DNA of 64,000 nt, taken from contig NC_135379.1 in NCBI RefSeq assembly GCF_049243985.1, positions 7,098,001 to 7,162,000 of the forward strand, written 5' to 3'. This stretch comes from Paroedura picta. Its lineage: Eukaryota; Chordata; Lepidosauria; Squamata; Gekkonidae. Below, in pieces: positions 1 through 11,500 of this stretch (within the stretch, counting starts at the first letter, position 1; every line of letters begins with the position of its first letter). The notes under the pieces are model-generated. The model saw only the letters and a program-made list of their open reading frames with translations. It was not told the origin of the DNA and did no database searches. A program made the position numbers and the translations under genes.

Positions 1-920
1 CTAGTTATGGGTAGGTGAGGGGATGCTATCATTTTCAAGGGCAGTTTCGGTTTTAGCGTAGCATCTAATTTGGTCCTCTATGTTTGTAAAATAAGGTTAT
101 TAATTGCTTTGGGTTGTAGCCTACCACTCCCATTTAGCGAAGCATGGATTTTCCTGTAGCACAAGGACTTTGCTGAATTGAACAGCTGAAACCTTCTATG
201 ACTATTGCCAGGATCACTTGATTCAGTCTGATCAACTAAAAACGTCTGCAGACCTGATCTTTCAGAAAAGCAAACCAGCACAAACCTACCCGTCCTTGAT
301 GCTAACGAAACATCCTCATTAAAAATGCTAATAATAAAATTTATAGGTATTTGCCTGTGTGTCAGTAAAACACATTACGACCTTGGAATCTTTTAGAAAA
401 ATACCGTTTGGAATAGAACCTCTCCTCCTGAACATTTTGACAGACCAGCAGGACCTCTTATGCCAAAGAAGGAAGGAGAAATATTCATTATGTATAACAC
501 AGGCCTTTTTTTTTCTTTTGGAACTGGAAGGCTGTAGTTCTGATGCTAGCGGCACCTCCAATACATGATGTAATGGCTGAAAAAGGGAGCAATGCATAGA
601 AGGTAACAAAACCATCTTCTGAAAATTAATGAGTTATTAAAGTTTTCCAGCCAGAACTGGATACAAATGTTCAGTACTCAGGAGGACAAGGAATGACAGC
701 CACGGGACAAGAGCCCAGGGACAAGGAGTCCAGGCAGGGCCCTGCAGCGGATGTAAATAAGGGGAAGCTGGCAGCCAGGTTTCCTGTTGGCAGTCTCAGC
801 CAAACGGCTGGAGGTTGGTTAGACACCGATGTGCAGTAACATTTTCAATTTTACTTCCTTACCTTTGCCTGTGAGAATGCCGAAATAACGCAAAAGCTAA
901 AGGAATATGTCACTCCTGAC
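1..920. other. NOM1 upstream flank, no gene seen
   Basis: This is AT-rich DNA with only short open frames, no splice-compatible exon and no recognisable protein similarity. In other vertebrates LMBR1 lies divergently on this side of NOM1, but no LMBR1 exon is recognisable here. I see nothing further to annotate. Confidence 0.5.
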
Positions 921-924
921 TCCA

Positions 925-1095
925 TCAGCCATTCTGGTAGCTCTGCAAGGGGCATAAGGCAACAGGCAGTCCCTCAAATATGTGGGTCCAAGACCACACA
1001 AGGCCTGAAAGGTCAAAACCAAAGCCGTGAACCTGATCCGGGCCACAACTGGCAACCAATGCAGCTGCCTCAGCACAGGCTTTCAAGTGGGAGAT
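925..1095. repeat. Old interspersed repeat fragment, unclassified
   Basis: The stretch around 1000-1085 (aacctgatccgggccacaac, then aatgcagctgcctcagcac) resembles an old dispersed reptilian repeat by memory of its wording. It has no open frame and no clear ends. The family assignment is uncertain. Confidence 0.35.
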
Positions 1096-1196
1096 AAATA
1101 AATCTTTATTCTTATAACCCGCTCTTCCTGTGAGATTCAGGGCAGGTAACACTGCTCTCCTCCCAACTACATTTCTGAAATAAGAGCCCCCATCCA

Positions 1197-1343
1197 TAGG
1201 GTTGCCAACCTCCAGACAGGATCTGGCAATCCCCCCAGAATGACACCTGATCTTCCGGGTACTTTTGAGGGCGGACTCTATGGCTAAGGTCCCTCCCATC
1301 TGCAAATCTCCAGGAATCCCCAACCCGAAGCTGGCAACCCTAC
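1197..1343. mobile_element. MITE with TAGGGTTGCCAAC inverted ends
   Basis: The element begins TAGGGTTGCCAACCTCCAG and ends CTGGCAACCCTA, so the two ends are imperfect inverted repeats. Internal wording (ggcggactctatggctaagg, ctccaggaatccccaacccg) matches further partial copies at 21895-21950, 32435-32512 and 47330-47515. It is a short non-autonomous DNA transposon with no coding capacity. I do not assign a superfamily. Confidence 0.6.
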
Positions 1344-1510
1344 ATGTCCACTAAGTACCATGGAGTTCAACAGAGCTTGTTCTGCAATAACAGCACAAGA
1401 GATTCCAGCTCAGGCAGGAAAAGCGAGTCTTGAAAAAATCCTGGAAATCGGGGCGGGGGGAGGGAGGACGCGCCCTACTGACTCCATCGGCCGGCCTCTG
1501 CTCATTCACG

Positions 1511-1534
1511 AACTACATTTCCCAGCATCCTTTG
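1511..1534 (+). promoter_or_regulatory. NOM1: ZNF143/THAP11-type site in NOM1 promoter
   Basis: The sequence ACTACATTTCCCAGCATCC, followed by TTTG, matches the long ZNF143/THAP11 promoter motif (ACTACAATTCCCAGCATGC-type) with about two differences. It sits about 215-235 bp upstream of the NOM1 start codon inside the CpG island, a typical position for this site in housekeeping genes. Binding is inferred, not shown. Confidence 0.65.
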
Positions 1535-1685
1535 AGGAGCCGCGCCACCTCGGTGCATTCCGACCTGTACATGTTTAACCCCCGCCCCCTCCCACCTTGG
1601 CTGCGACGTGCCCAGTCGCCGGGTAGGTGGCGCTGCTCCCGCCTCGTCTCACTACTAGGCCGCCACGGACGCTCGGAGGCCTCCC

Positions 1686-1719
1686 CAAGATGGCGGCGGC
1701 CGTTAACGGCCGCGCGTGA
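1686..1719 (+). promoter_or_regulatory. NOM1: YY1-type site overlapping a 9-codon uORF
   Basis: CAAGATGGCGGC at 1686-1697 is a textbook YY1 motif, often found just downstream of the start site in ribosome-biogenesis genes. Its ATG (1690) opens a short frame encoding MAAAVNGRA that stops at TGA 1717-1719, 28 bases before the NOM1 ATG. If the mRNA starts upstream of 1690, this uORF could reduce initiation at the main ATG. Confidence 0.6.
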
Positions 1720-1747
1720 GGCGAGCGGCCTGGTCCGCGCGGCAGCC

Positions 1748-2572
1748 ATGAGGCGGGCGGCCTCCGTCTCCGCCGCGCCTGCCCGGGCGAAGAGACGAGG
1801 GAAGAAGCGGCAGGAGGCCGGGCAGCTGCAGAAACTGGGGCTGGCGGTGCGGGAATTCGTGGCGGCGGCGGGGCCCGGGGTGGCTGCCGGTGCGGAGCCC
1901 CCCGCGGCCCCGCAATGGAGCGGCCGAAAGAACCGGCGGGCGCTGAAGCGGGAGAAGCGCAGGCTGAAGCGAGGCCGTCGCCGCCACCGCCTCCTCCTCG
2001 AGGGCGGCCCGGAGGCAGCTGAGGGGCTCGGTGCTCCGCCGCCGGAGAAGCCGAAGCAGAAGGCGGCGGTGCAGCCGCCGAGGCCGGAGCCGGGGAAGCG
2101 TCCCCCCGCGGAGAACGCGCGGCCCAAGCCGGGCCCTTCGGCCGCCTCCCTGGCGCGCAAGCGGGCCCTGCTGGCGGCCAACGAGGCGGAGGAGCGGGAG
2201 ATCCGCCGGCTGGAGAGGCAGCTGGGCCTCCGCAAGCGTCGCAAGCAGCAGGCCGGGCCGGGGGAGGCGGGCTTGCCGCCGGGCTTCAACCGCGACGGGC
2301 TGGGCTACGTGCTGGCGGCGCTGGGCTCGGCGGAAGCCTTCCCCGGCCTCTACGAGAGCAGCGACGAAGGAGGAGACGGGGTGGAGGCAGAGCCCGAGGA
2401 GATGGAGGGAGACGACGACGACGAGGAGGAGGAGGAGGAAGAAGAGATGTCGTCTGCGGAGGAAGATTTGGGGAGCTCAGAAGGACCCATCTTGGGAGGA
2501 GAAGGCGAAAACGAGACCCCTGGCTCCAGGAGCCCTGAAACAGGAGCCTCGGGGCCCGGGGAGGAAGAGGAG
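1748..2572 (+). CDS. NOM1: NOM1 exon 1
   Basis: It encodes residues 1-275: a basic, Ala/Pro-rich start, then ARKRALLAANEAEEREIRRL, which is strongly NOM1-like, then GFNRDGLGYVLAALGS and an acidic run. The donor is GAG|GTCTGT, phase 0, a weak match to consensus. The frame stays open to 2719, but that extension has no NOM1 similarity, and only the donor at 2573 fits the phase of exon 2. Confidence 0.85.
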
Positions 2573-5500
2573 GTCTGTAGAAAGGGGGACAAAGACAGCT
2601 GCCAAACACAACCCCTGTGCACTCTGCATTTCTGCCCAGGCTCAACTTCATGGCCTGTGTCTTGCCCTTGCATTGGGTTTCCGACCTCAAGGTGGGGCCT
2701 GGAGTGCTCCCAGAATTAGGAATGATCTCATTCAGGAGGTGAATTCTGCAATAGAAAGTGGCCGTTGTGGAGTGTGGACTCTTTCCTGTAGTAGTGTATT
2801 GTAGTGCAGCCTTTCTCAACCTTTTGACCCTTGAGAAATCCCGGCAACATTCTTCAGGCTTTGAGAAATCCTGGACGTGATGTCAGCAGGCCACACCTCC
2901 CTGCCATGCCCCCTGGAATCGCATGTTGCCAGAAGTGACATCACCTAGACACTCTCACTGGATGTGATGTCATGTCCCATCACACACACACACACACACA
3001 CACATCAAAGCCAGAAATGGCTCAGCAATCTACTCGGCTGGGCCACCCCACCTCCCAACACAGTTCAGTTAAATTGAGAGTACTTATCTCCCTGGGCTGC
3101 AGTTGCTTCCATGATGAACCTTGTCCAGTAGAGTTTTTAACCCCTGGCCATTTCCCCCGACATAATCATATATGGTCATATCACCTAATAATTTTTTTTT
3201 TAATTTTAAATATATATTTAAAATGAATTAACTCCCACCCTATCAGCCAAACCCTTCCAGGCCATCAAAAAACCCCAGGGTTTCTGCTGTAGCACCTAGA
3301 AGAAACTTAAATCACTCTATAGTACCCCAAAACACACTTGACATTTTGTAACATTTTGCATTTCCATTTGTAAAAGAATATGCAGTGATTTCCATTGATT
3401 GGTCCTTCCTATTGCTGACTTTTTGCCCTGTGGTGATCCTGAGAGCTTGTAGACACCTCCCGTATTAGGAACAACATTTGGGGCTTATAGGCTGAAGCGG
3501 TACGAGAATGTGGCAGAGTCCTGCTTCATCAACGGGTGGATGCACACCAGTGGGTTTTATTCCGAGCTCTCAATAATTAAGGGGTTTAGGAGACTATCAG
3601 ATTAGAACATGTGCAGGTTTAATCCCTGGCATTTCCAGTTTATTAGGCAGCATGGCTAGGGGAACAAGTGCCTTGGAGAGCTGTTATCCCTCAGAGCAGA
3701 TAGTAGGGTTCAGGGGTCTGGTTTCATATGTTCCTTTTGCAACAGCAAAGAGTGGGTTGCCTCTAGGGCAACTAATCCTTACTAGTTTTTTCCAGATATT
3801 CTTTCAGCTGGCTATAAATCAGGCTGAATTTCAGACATCTGAAATGACCAGGCCCAAATTGGAAAGTTAAAGTTAAAAGGTGTTTAAAGGGAGTGCAGTC
3901 CCTTTAAATGCCCTCCAGGTGAACTCTCAACTTGGAGAAGGCATTTAGAAGAAGAGTTGGTTCTTCTATGCCGCTTTTCACTCCCCGAAGGAATCTCAAA
4001 GTGGCTTACGGTCACCTTCCCTTTCCTCTCCCCACAACAGACACCCTGTGAGGTGGATGAGGCTGAGAGAGCCCTGATATCACTGCTCAGTCAGAACAGT
4101 TTTATCAGTGCCTTGGTGAGCCCAAGGTCACCCAGCTGGCTGCATGTGGGGGAGTGCAGAATCGAACCTGCCTTGCCAGATTAGAAGTCCACAATCCTAA
4201 CTACTACACCAAACTGTCTCTCAAACTGACTGATCTCTTTAAACACCTTTTTTTCTCATCCACTGGAAATAATGGAGGCAGGGTCCCATAGAATTGGACT
4301 CCCTGATCCAATCTTTTTGAAACTTTGAGGGTTTTTTGAAGAAAGGCACTAGCAGCTATGCTACAAATTTGGTGTTTCTACCTCAAAACACAGATGTTTA
4401 CCAAATCTGAATACCACTCTGATGCTGGGATTTGGAAAAGAGCAATATTTTGAGGGTTCAATATACCTGAACCTAAAACATACCATGGGGGAGAGGGCTT
4501 ATATACATGTTTAGAAAAAAGCATTAGTTCCACTTATTTTATGCGTTTTTGAGTGTGCTTAAAAGAGTGAATATATGAAGGATCCCTTTACGTTTAACTT
4601 AGTTTTAAAATGGGTAATTTCTAAAACTGTTTATAAGGGCTTAGGGCTTTTTAATGAAGAAGAAGAAGAAGAAGAAGAGTTGGTTCTTATATGCCGCTTT
4701 TCCCTACCCGAAGGAGGCTCAAAGCGGCTTACAGTCGCCTTCCCATTCCTCTCCCCACAACAGACACCCTGTGGGGTAGGTGAGGCTGAGAGAGCCCTGA
4801 TATCACTGCCCAGTCAGAACAGTTTTATCAGTGCCGTGGCGAGCCCAAGGTCACCCAGCTGGTTGCATGTGGGGGAGCGCAGAATCGAACCCAGCATGCC
4901 AGATTAGAAGTCCGCACTCCTAACCACTACACCAAACTGGCTCTAATGGCCAACTAATGTTTGTTGCCCACAGATTAGCTGTTTGGAATGGACATTTGTG
5001 GGCCTACATCACGTGTTCATCACTGTAAAATGTGAATGAAAATGCAGGCTGTGCAGAATAATCTTTGAATACTTAACATTTTAAAATGGAACAGTATTTA
5101 TAAATTTCCCTCTTCTCATTCCTTTTTTTTCTGTTTAGAGGATTTGCCCTCCTGCTGCGAAATATGTTCCTCCTCAGATGCGAAGGTCTGGAGAGACAGT
5201 GGATGCAAAAAAGAGAGAAGAACTAGAAAGACTGAGGAAAATGTTGAAAGGGCTCATTAACAGGTAGTTTGGAGATGTGCCTAGAAATTTGTCCTTCCAG
5301 AAAGCTCACTCTTCTGCCAATGAAACAAGAGCTGGACTTCTGAATTCCACTGCTGTGTTTTTTTTTTGTGGCTCCTGAAGTTTTTTTGTTTTGTTCTTTG
5401 TTGCTAGGGGTTGTGGGTTGTGACCCCACACTAAACCTGGTATGAAATATGGTTCATAAAAGCCAGGTTCAGTGATAATGATGAACTGGAAGATTGAAAC

Positions 5501-8500
5501 AGCTGCTAGGCTTTGTTTCTACTAAACTAAATATTTTGCTAACTTTCTGGGGCTGAAATCTTGAGAGTGCACTTTTAACTTCCTCTGGAAACTATCCTGT
5601 TGAAATTGATGGAACCATCTTAAGTTTGGAGTTTTAAAATCTTGGTATTCATTGTGAATTTTATAGGCACCTGTCACTTGCCCTAAGGAGACCAGAGTAA
5701 AATGCTTGTTTATTTTTAAATTAAAATGGAAGGGCTAAATGTGTTCCCAAACATGCTTTCTACAAATATTCTTTAAACATCTGTGACCATTTCACATGCA
5801 GTTTTTCCTAGAACTGGTGTTTTGACATGATTTAATAATGGGAATGATGAATCGGAAGAATGCAATAAATATTAAGCCTTGTTTGGTCTATGTCTTGTTT
5901 CCTATAAGGTTGAGTGAGCCTAACTTGACTTCCATAAGTGGGCAGCTGGAGGAACTGTACATGGCAAACAGTAGAAAAGACATGAATGAGACCCTGACCG
6001 ACATTCTTATTAGTGCTTGTGTTACGACCTCTGTGATGCCTCCGAGACTGATGATGGAGCATGTCCTTTTAGTCAGCATCCTTCATAACACAGTAGGAAT
6101 TGAGGTAATGCTGCTTTCCTGGATCTCAGCTTTGTATTTCAGTAGGAAAGTGTTACCATTGATTAACTAATAATTTATGGGTAATGTGTTTTTTCCTTAG
6201 TTTCATAAGCATTTCTACCATTGTTGCTCCATTTAAAAGTACCTGTGATTGTCAGTGGCAACGTAATTTGTTTTAACAAATAACACTTAAGTGGGTTGTT
6301 ACAATTCATAGGCATAAATGCATGTAGAATACTTTTTAGAAGCTACATTTGTTTTATTAAAAAAGGACTAGTTGCTTATGAGGGTTTGGAAGTGAGGCCT
6401 TTAGAGCCAAGGGCAAATAGGCTCAGTTGACTGAAGGAGTGTCTGCTCTGGCAGTGAAAAGCTTAGTTATATAATGAAGTTTCATCAGCCCATCTGCTTT
6501 GTTCTGTACTCTTAAATTGCTAGACAGCTGGCTTTAGGACATTAGTCATAAATTAGTGGGTTTATTTTTTAGCAGGTGAAATGATCAGCCGCTCACCAAT
6601 CACATGTGTGTACGTTTAACCATTCCAGGTTGGCGCTCACTTTTTGGAAACCGTAGTGAGGAAATTCGATGACGTCTACCGAAGCCAGCTTGAAGGGAAA
6701 GAATGTGAAAACCTGCTTACCTTAATTGCTCATTTATATAATTTTTACGTCGTGCACTCAGCGGTGATCTTTGACATCTTAAAGAAGCTTGTTGGCACTT
6801 TTTCTGAACAGGATATTGAGCTAATTCTGCTGCTGTTGAAAAATGTGGGCTTTTCCTTGAGGAAAGATGATGCTCTGGCGTTGAAAGAGCTTATTACCGA
6901 GACCCAGAAAAAAGCAAATGCTGTAGGGAAGCAATTCCAGGACCAGTCAAGGGTAGGAGTGCAACTCTTCTTCTCCAAAGACACATTTAGCAGGAGCTTG
7001 TCCAGATCTGTGTGTATTCACGTTAATGTACGATGTTTGCATTTGCAGCCTGACTAGCCCCGACTAACTCGATCTTATCAGAATGGGAAACTAAGCAGGG
7101 TCGGACATGGCTAGTATTAGGATGGGAGACTGGCCAGGAACTCCAGGATTGCTAGGCAGAGGGCAGGCAGTGGTAGACTACCTCTGCTCATCTCTTGCCT
7201 TGAAAGCCCCATGGTGCTAAGGTTGCCTTGATAACATGCAGTTATGAGGATGAGGAGGATTGCCAATTCCTGCTGTTAGGAATGGTTTCTATCCTTTCCT
7301 GGGTCACATTTTATTTTTACATCTTACCCTTTAGTTCTTGCATTTCATGACCCTTTGACTCTGCCACACTTTTTTCTTTTAACTTCACATGTATATGTCT
7401 GGCTAGTGAGGACTTGCTACATGCATCTGTCATGGTAATGCAACATGGTGCTCCTGTTTAAACTAATACAGTGTGATGACATGGGGACCTCACATGGCTT
7501 CAGCTTCTGGCTTTTTCCACAGTACAAACAAGCATAAAGCACCATGCATGACTCTCTGAATGACCCAGTGGATGGAGGTGTGCAGCTCAGTACAGATCAA
7601 AATAATACTGCTGGATACTGATTCTTACATTCTTATATTATTTATAAGGAATCCTAGAAAACCAGTGTTCTTATATTACAGAAGGGGAGTCTGTAATAGG
7701 AAGTGGTTTGCCTAAGGCTTCCTAGAAAGTTCGTTTCATAGGCAGTCTTTGAGCTCAGGATTTCTTGTTCATAGAACTTTAAGCCACAGTTTACACTCTA
7801 TCTTGGTTTGGCACAGAGGCATATTGTACGTGAACAAGTATGTGAATTGAGGTTTACCTTGAAGCAAGAAAAGCATCTGGTTTTCTCATGTATATTCATG
7901 AAATGAAAGAGGAGGAAAATATTCCTTGATGGTCGTTTCCACCTGAAAAGCATTCCCTGGGAATGTTGTAGAATAGAGCAGGGTTTTTAATATGTTTGAA
8001 AAAAGAACAAGATGCTTTATAAATCAATCAGAGGCTGATTTTGTTTGACAGATCTTAATATCAGAGCAAATAACACTTTGGCTCTGGTTCAGGTTTCACT
8101 TTCACACTGGAGATCCTTGCCATTGTAGGTTACTAGAGCAATAATATAGATTTATTTGTCTTGCAAGGTTTGCTTCATGCTGGAAACCATGCTGGCACTG
8201 AAAAATAACGACATGAGGAAAATCCCTGGTTATGATCCTGAGCCTGTTGAGAAACTACGGAAGTTGCAGAGAACATTGGTAAGCTGGGAAGGGGGGGGAT
8301 GTATCATCTTGCTGCCCCTCATCCTGAATTAATTCAATAAATACATTTTTATAACCTGCCCTATCTAAACACTCAGAGCAGGTAACAATGTAGATTCACA
8401 ACCGATAAGATTATAAAATCATTGATAAGATTATAAAAGCATGTGTACATATCATAAAACATTCTGTTTCTGTAGCCCCAGACCAGAGCCTGAGCTTTCA

Positions 8501-11500
8501 TTTAACATTATGATTAAAATAGCTGGTAGCCTCCTGGACCTTAAGAACTGCTCATGAGGAATGATGAAAAGAGGGTTTGGTTTGGGGACTGGAAGCTTGG
8601 CACCCAGGCTTGCCCTGTTGGCTCAAAAAATGTTCCCAAGAACCTCCTTGAGAATCAAATAAAGGAGAATGCAGGCTTTTTCTCCAGTTACATTTAGCAG
8701 GGGTTCTATTTGCATTAATCAGTATCAAGCTTTCTGAAATTCTTTTACCTGAAAACACTTTCCCCCTCCCATAAGATCCATAACAGTGTTTCTGGGAAAG
8801 AGGCTCAGCTTCGTGTGTCCTTGGAATCTCTCCTCAGTGCTGACCAAGTTGGGCGTTGGTGGATTGTTGGGTCCTCTTGGAGTGGAGCTCCAATGATTGA
8901 TAGCTCCAGCAGCCATGTACTACCTACTGGAAAGGTAAACACGATCACTGTAATTCATTCTTGTTTTCTAGCATTGTGGCTAAAACAATCCTTCCCCCAA
9001 ACCTCCTTGTTTGGGAGATCTTTCATTTTCAGTATGAATGAGGATAGTTGTGGGAGGTATTTAATTATTTTTAAAACACAGTAATGTGCATGGGAAAATA
9101 TTCTTCAAGGAGGTCAAGAGTTTGAATCCAGGGGCACCTTTAAGACCAACAAAGTTCTGTTCAAGGTAGTAGCTTTCATGTTCACGTGCCAATGGTGTTT
9201 GGTTTAACCTGCTCCCCCCCCCTTTTAATTTTTTGTAAATTGGGCAGTGTCTACTCCAGCCTTTTTCAACCTTTTGACCATGGAGGTACCCCTGAATTGT
9301 TTAACAGGCTTCAAGGAACCCCAGAAGTGGTGACTTGCCCCTTCAGAGAAATGGGTGCAGAAGTAAGATATGGGAGCCCAGCCAATCAATCGATCAATCA
9401 TGTCCTGTTTTTTCCATTGTGGAGAAAGAGGCATGGCCTGTAGAACAGGAGGGGAAGTGGGCTCCAGTGACACCTAGTGATGTCAGTGGACATCTGAACT
9501 TCTGGGAAAGACCACGTCAACTCTGGGAAGTTCTTGGCAAGCTTGAGAATCCTTGGACTATAATGATTTGAGGTTACTTTTATCTTGCATTGAATTGAAA
9601 AGGAAAATGAACACATAGAATGAAACTGGTGTCTGCTTTTGTTCTGCTCCTTTCCTGCCAAAGGGCCACATGGTGTCCTTGGCAAGTGGTGTCATACTCA
9701 GTGCAGTTCTGAAGGCTTATAATTTCTCTGACAGGGCTCTCTTAGACCCACACACTGGATTAGTGAAGGACACTAATCTGTTCAGGAACAGTTAAAACAA
9801 ATAGAGCAGCTACTCACAAACATGCATTCTGTCCACTGAAATGAAGTTGTGCATTCTCTCTGCCTTCCCTTCCCTCCAAATTAAAGTGCTCCATCTGTTA
9901 ATAGCTGCTGGTCTTCTAATTTTGACACAAGTTGTCAGTAAAGCTGCTATCTGGATACATGCTTAATAACTGTACTTGGGAACTACCATTTTGTATGCAG
10001 GTATCCTAACTTCTATTTGGGCCTTTCTGAGCAGTTAGGAAACTGTTCCTTGAAAGCCAAGACTTGACTGATAGAGAAATGGGATGTAAGCATCTTACAT
10101 GTAAGCTTTTGTCATTGCCTGTGTTCTCAACAGAAAGGTTACTCGGCCATGTGACTGTAGGCTCATCAAATTCAAGGATCCTCATCGCTTCGTAAGAGCT
10201 ATAAAATGTCCTGCTCTAACTATTTCTCTCCCTTCAGGTGAGTTCGAAGATTCTCGAGCTTGCCCGTAAGCAGAGAATGAACACAGACATCAGGAGGAGT
10301 ATATTTTGCATCTTAATGACTAGTGAAGATTTTTTGGATGCCTTCGAAAAGCTTCTAAAGTAAGTACTCAAGGGAGGCTGTAACTGGCACATTTCGTTTG
10401 ATGCAACTGAAATCTAAACAACAAAGAGCCTAAGGTCTAACCCTGTTTTAAGAGCAGTCATATCTGACTAGCCTGAATATAGACATTCTCCCCATTTCAT
10501 CTGCAACGTGGCCATTCCCTAAAGCTTGAGCTTGCTGTAAGATTAAAATCCCGTTGCTAGTCTAGCTGTCTGATGATGGTGAATGGATTTGTCCCTGAGG
10601 GTTTGCCTAAAGTGTTGCCTGATGGAAGTCAGGGCTTTAACAAATGTGCCTTTAATGGCTGTGGATGTCCTGAATGCAGGCAATCTACCCGCAGGGGGTG
10701 GCATCAGAGACAAGTGCATGGTGGGGGTGAGTGGAGGGGAGGATGTGAGAAAGGACGGTAGCAGTTTTGCCCTGCGGTTCTCTGAAAATATACATCGTTG
10801 AGAATTGAAGCTGGAGGGAGTGACACTGGGGTGCAGTCTGTCGGGTGCATAACTTGCTTTCTGGCAATCTAATGTATCGGTGGATTTGCTGCCGGCTGAA
10901 GGAGGGCCTGTTTGCTTCTGATATTTGCAACTGCACTATGCCGTGGCCCAGGGTCGCCTAATCTCGTCAGAGTTTGGAAGCTAAGCAGGGTCGGCCCTGG
11001 CTGGATGGGAGACCACCAAGGAATACCGGAGGTCACTAGGTAGAGGCAGGCAGTGACAAGCTGAATGTCTTTCGCCTTGAAAACATGGGCTTGCCCTAAC
11101 TTAGCTGCAACTTGATAGCAAAAAAACACAAAATGGAATCAGACTTTCAAAAGACACGATTGCCAGTACTGTCATACGAAGAAAACTTGTGGGATGTTGT
11201 TTCCTTTGAGAGAAATTGGAAGCTGCTGCCAAGTGAGATGGGAAGGAGCAGCTCTTCAAGTTGAAAGTAATATAACCTTGAAGGAGAGTGTGGAAGCTGC
11301 ACAGCAAGAAATGATAGCCTCGTTTGAGCAGCCTGGGAGCCAGGCTGTAGAGCACTCAGTGAAGGGGTTCCTTGGATGGGTGAACAGTTGACATACTTGG
11401 GCTATGGAGGATTAGTCAGTAGCTGAAATTCAGCAGGAGTTATGCATTGAAGGCTTGCCAGCAGTTATGGGAATGAAAAGCTGTAGACAAGACCCAGGAA

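Larger units (their letters stand above)
1440..2420. promoter_or_regulatory. NOM1: NOM1 CpG-island promoter and first exon
   Basis: CpG density rises sharply from about 1440 and stays high through exon 1. There is no TATA box at a plausible distance. This is the usual housekeeping promoter architecture. The transcription start probably lies between about 1540 and 1690, upstream of the ATG at 1748, but it cannot be fixed from sequence alone. Confidence 0.75.

Noticed and set aside
1430-1747. In-frame upstream extension of NOM1 to an ATG at 1430
   Set aside because: The encoded residues are unlike NOM1, the region is promoter CpG island, and the residues after 1748 align with the human N-terminus.
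2573-2719. Extension of NOM1 exon 1 to the first in-frame stop
   Set aside because: The residues after 2572 have no NOM1 similarity, and joining at 2572 restores phase with exon 2.
10940-11130. 5S rRNA gene
   Set aside because: The 5S-like head is diverged and continues into a SINE body found at three other sites, so it is a retroposon.
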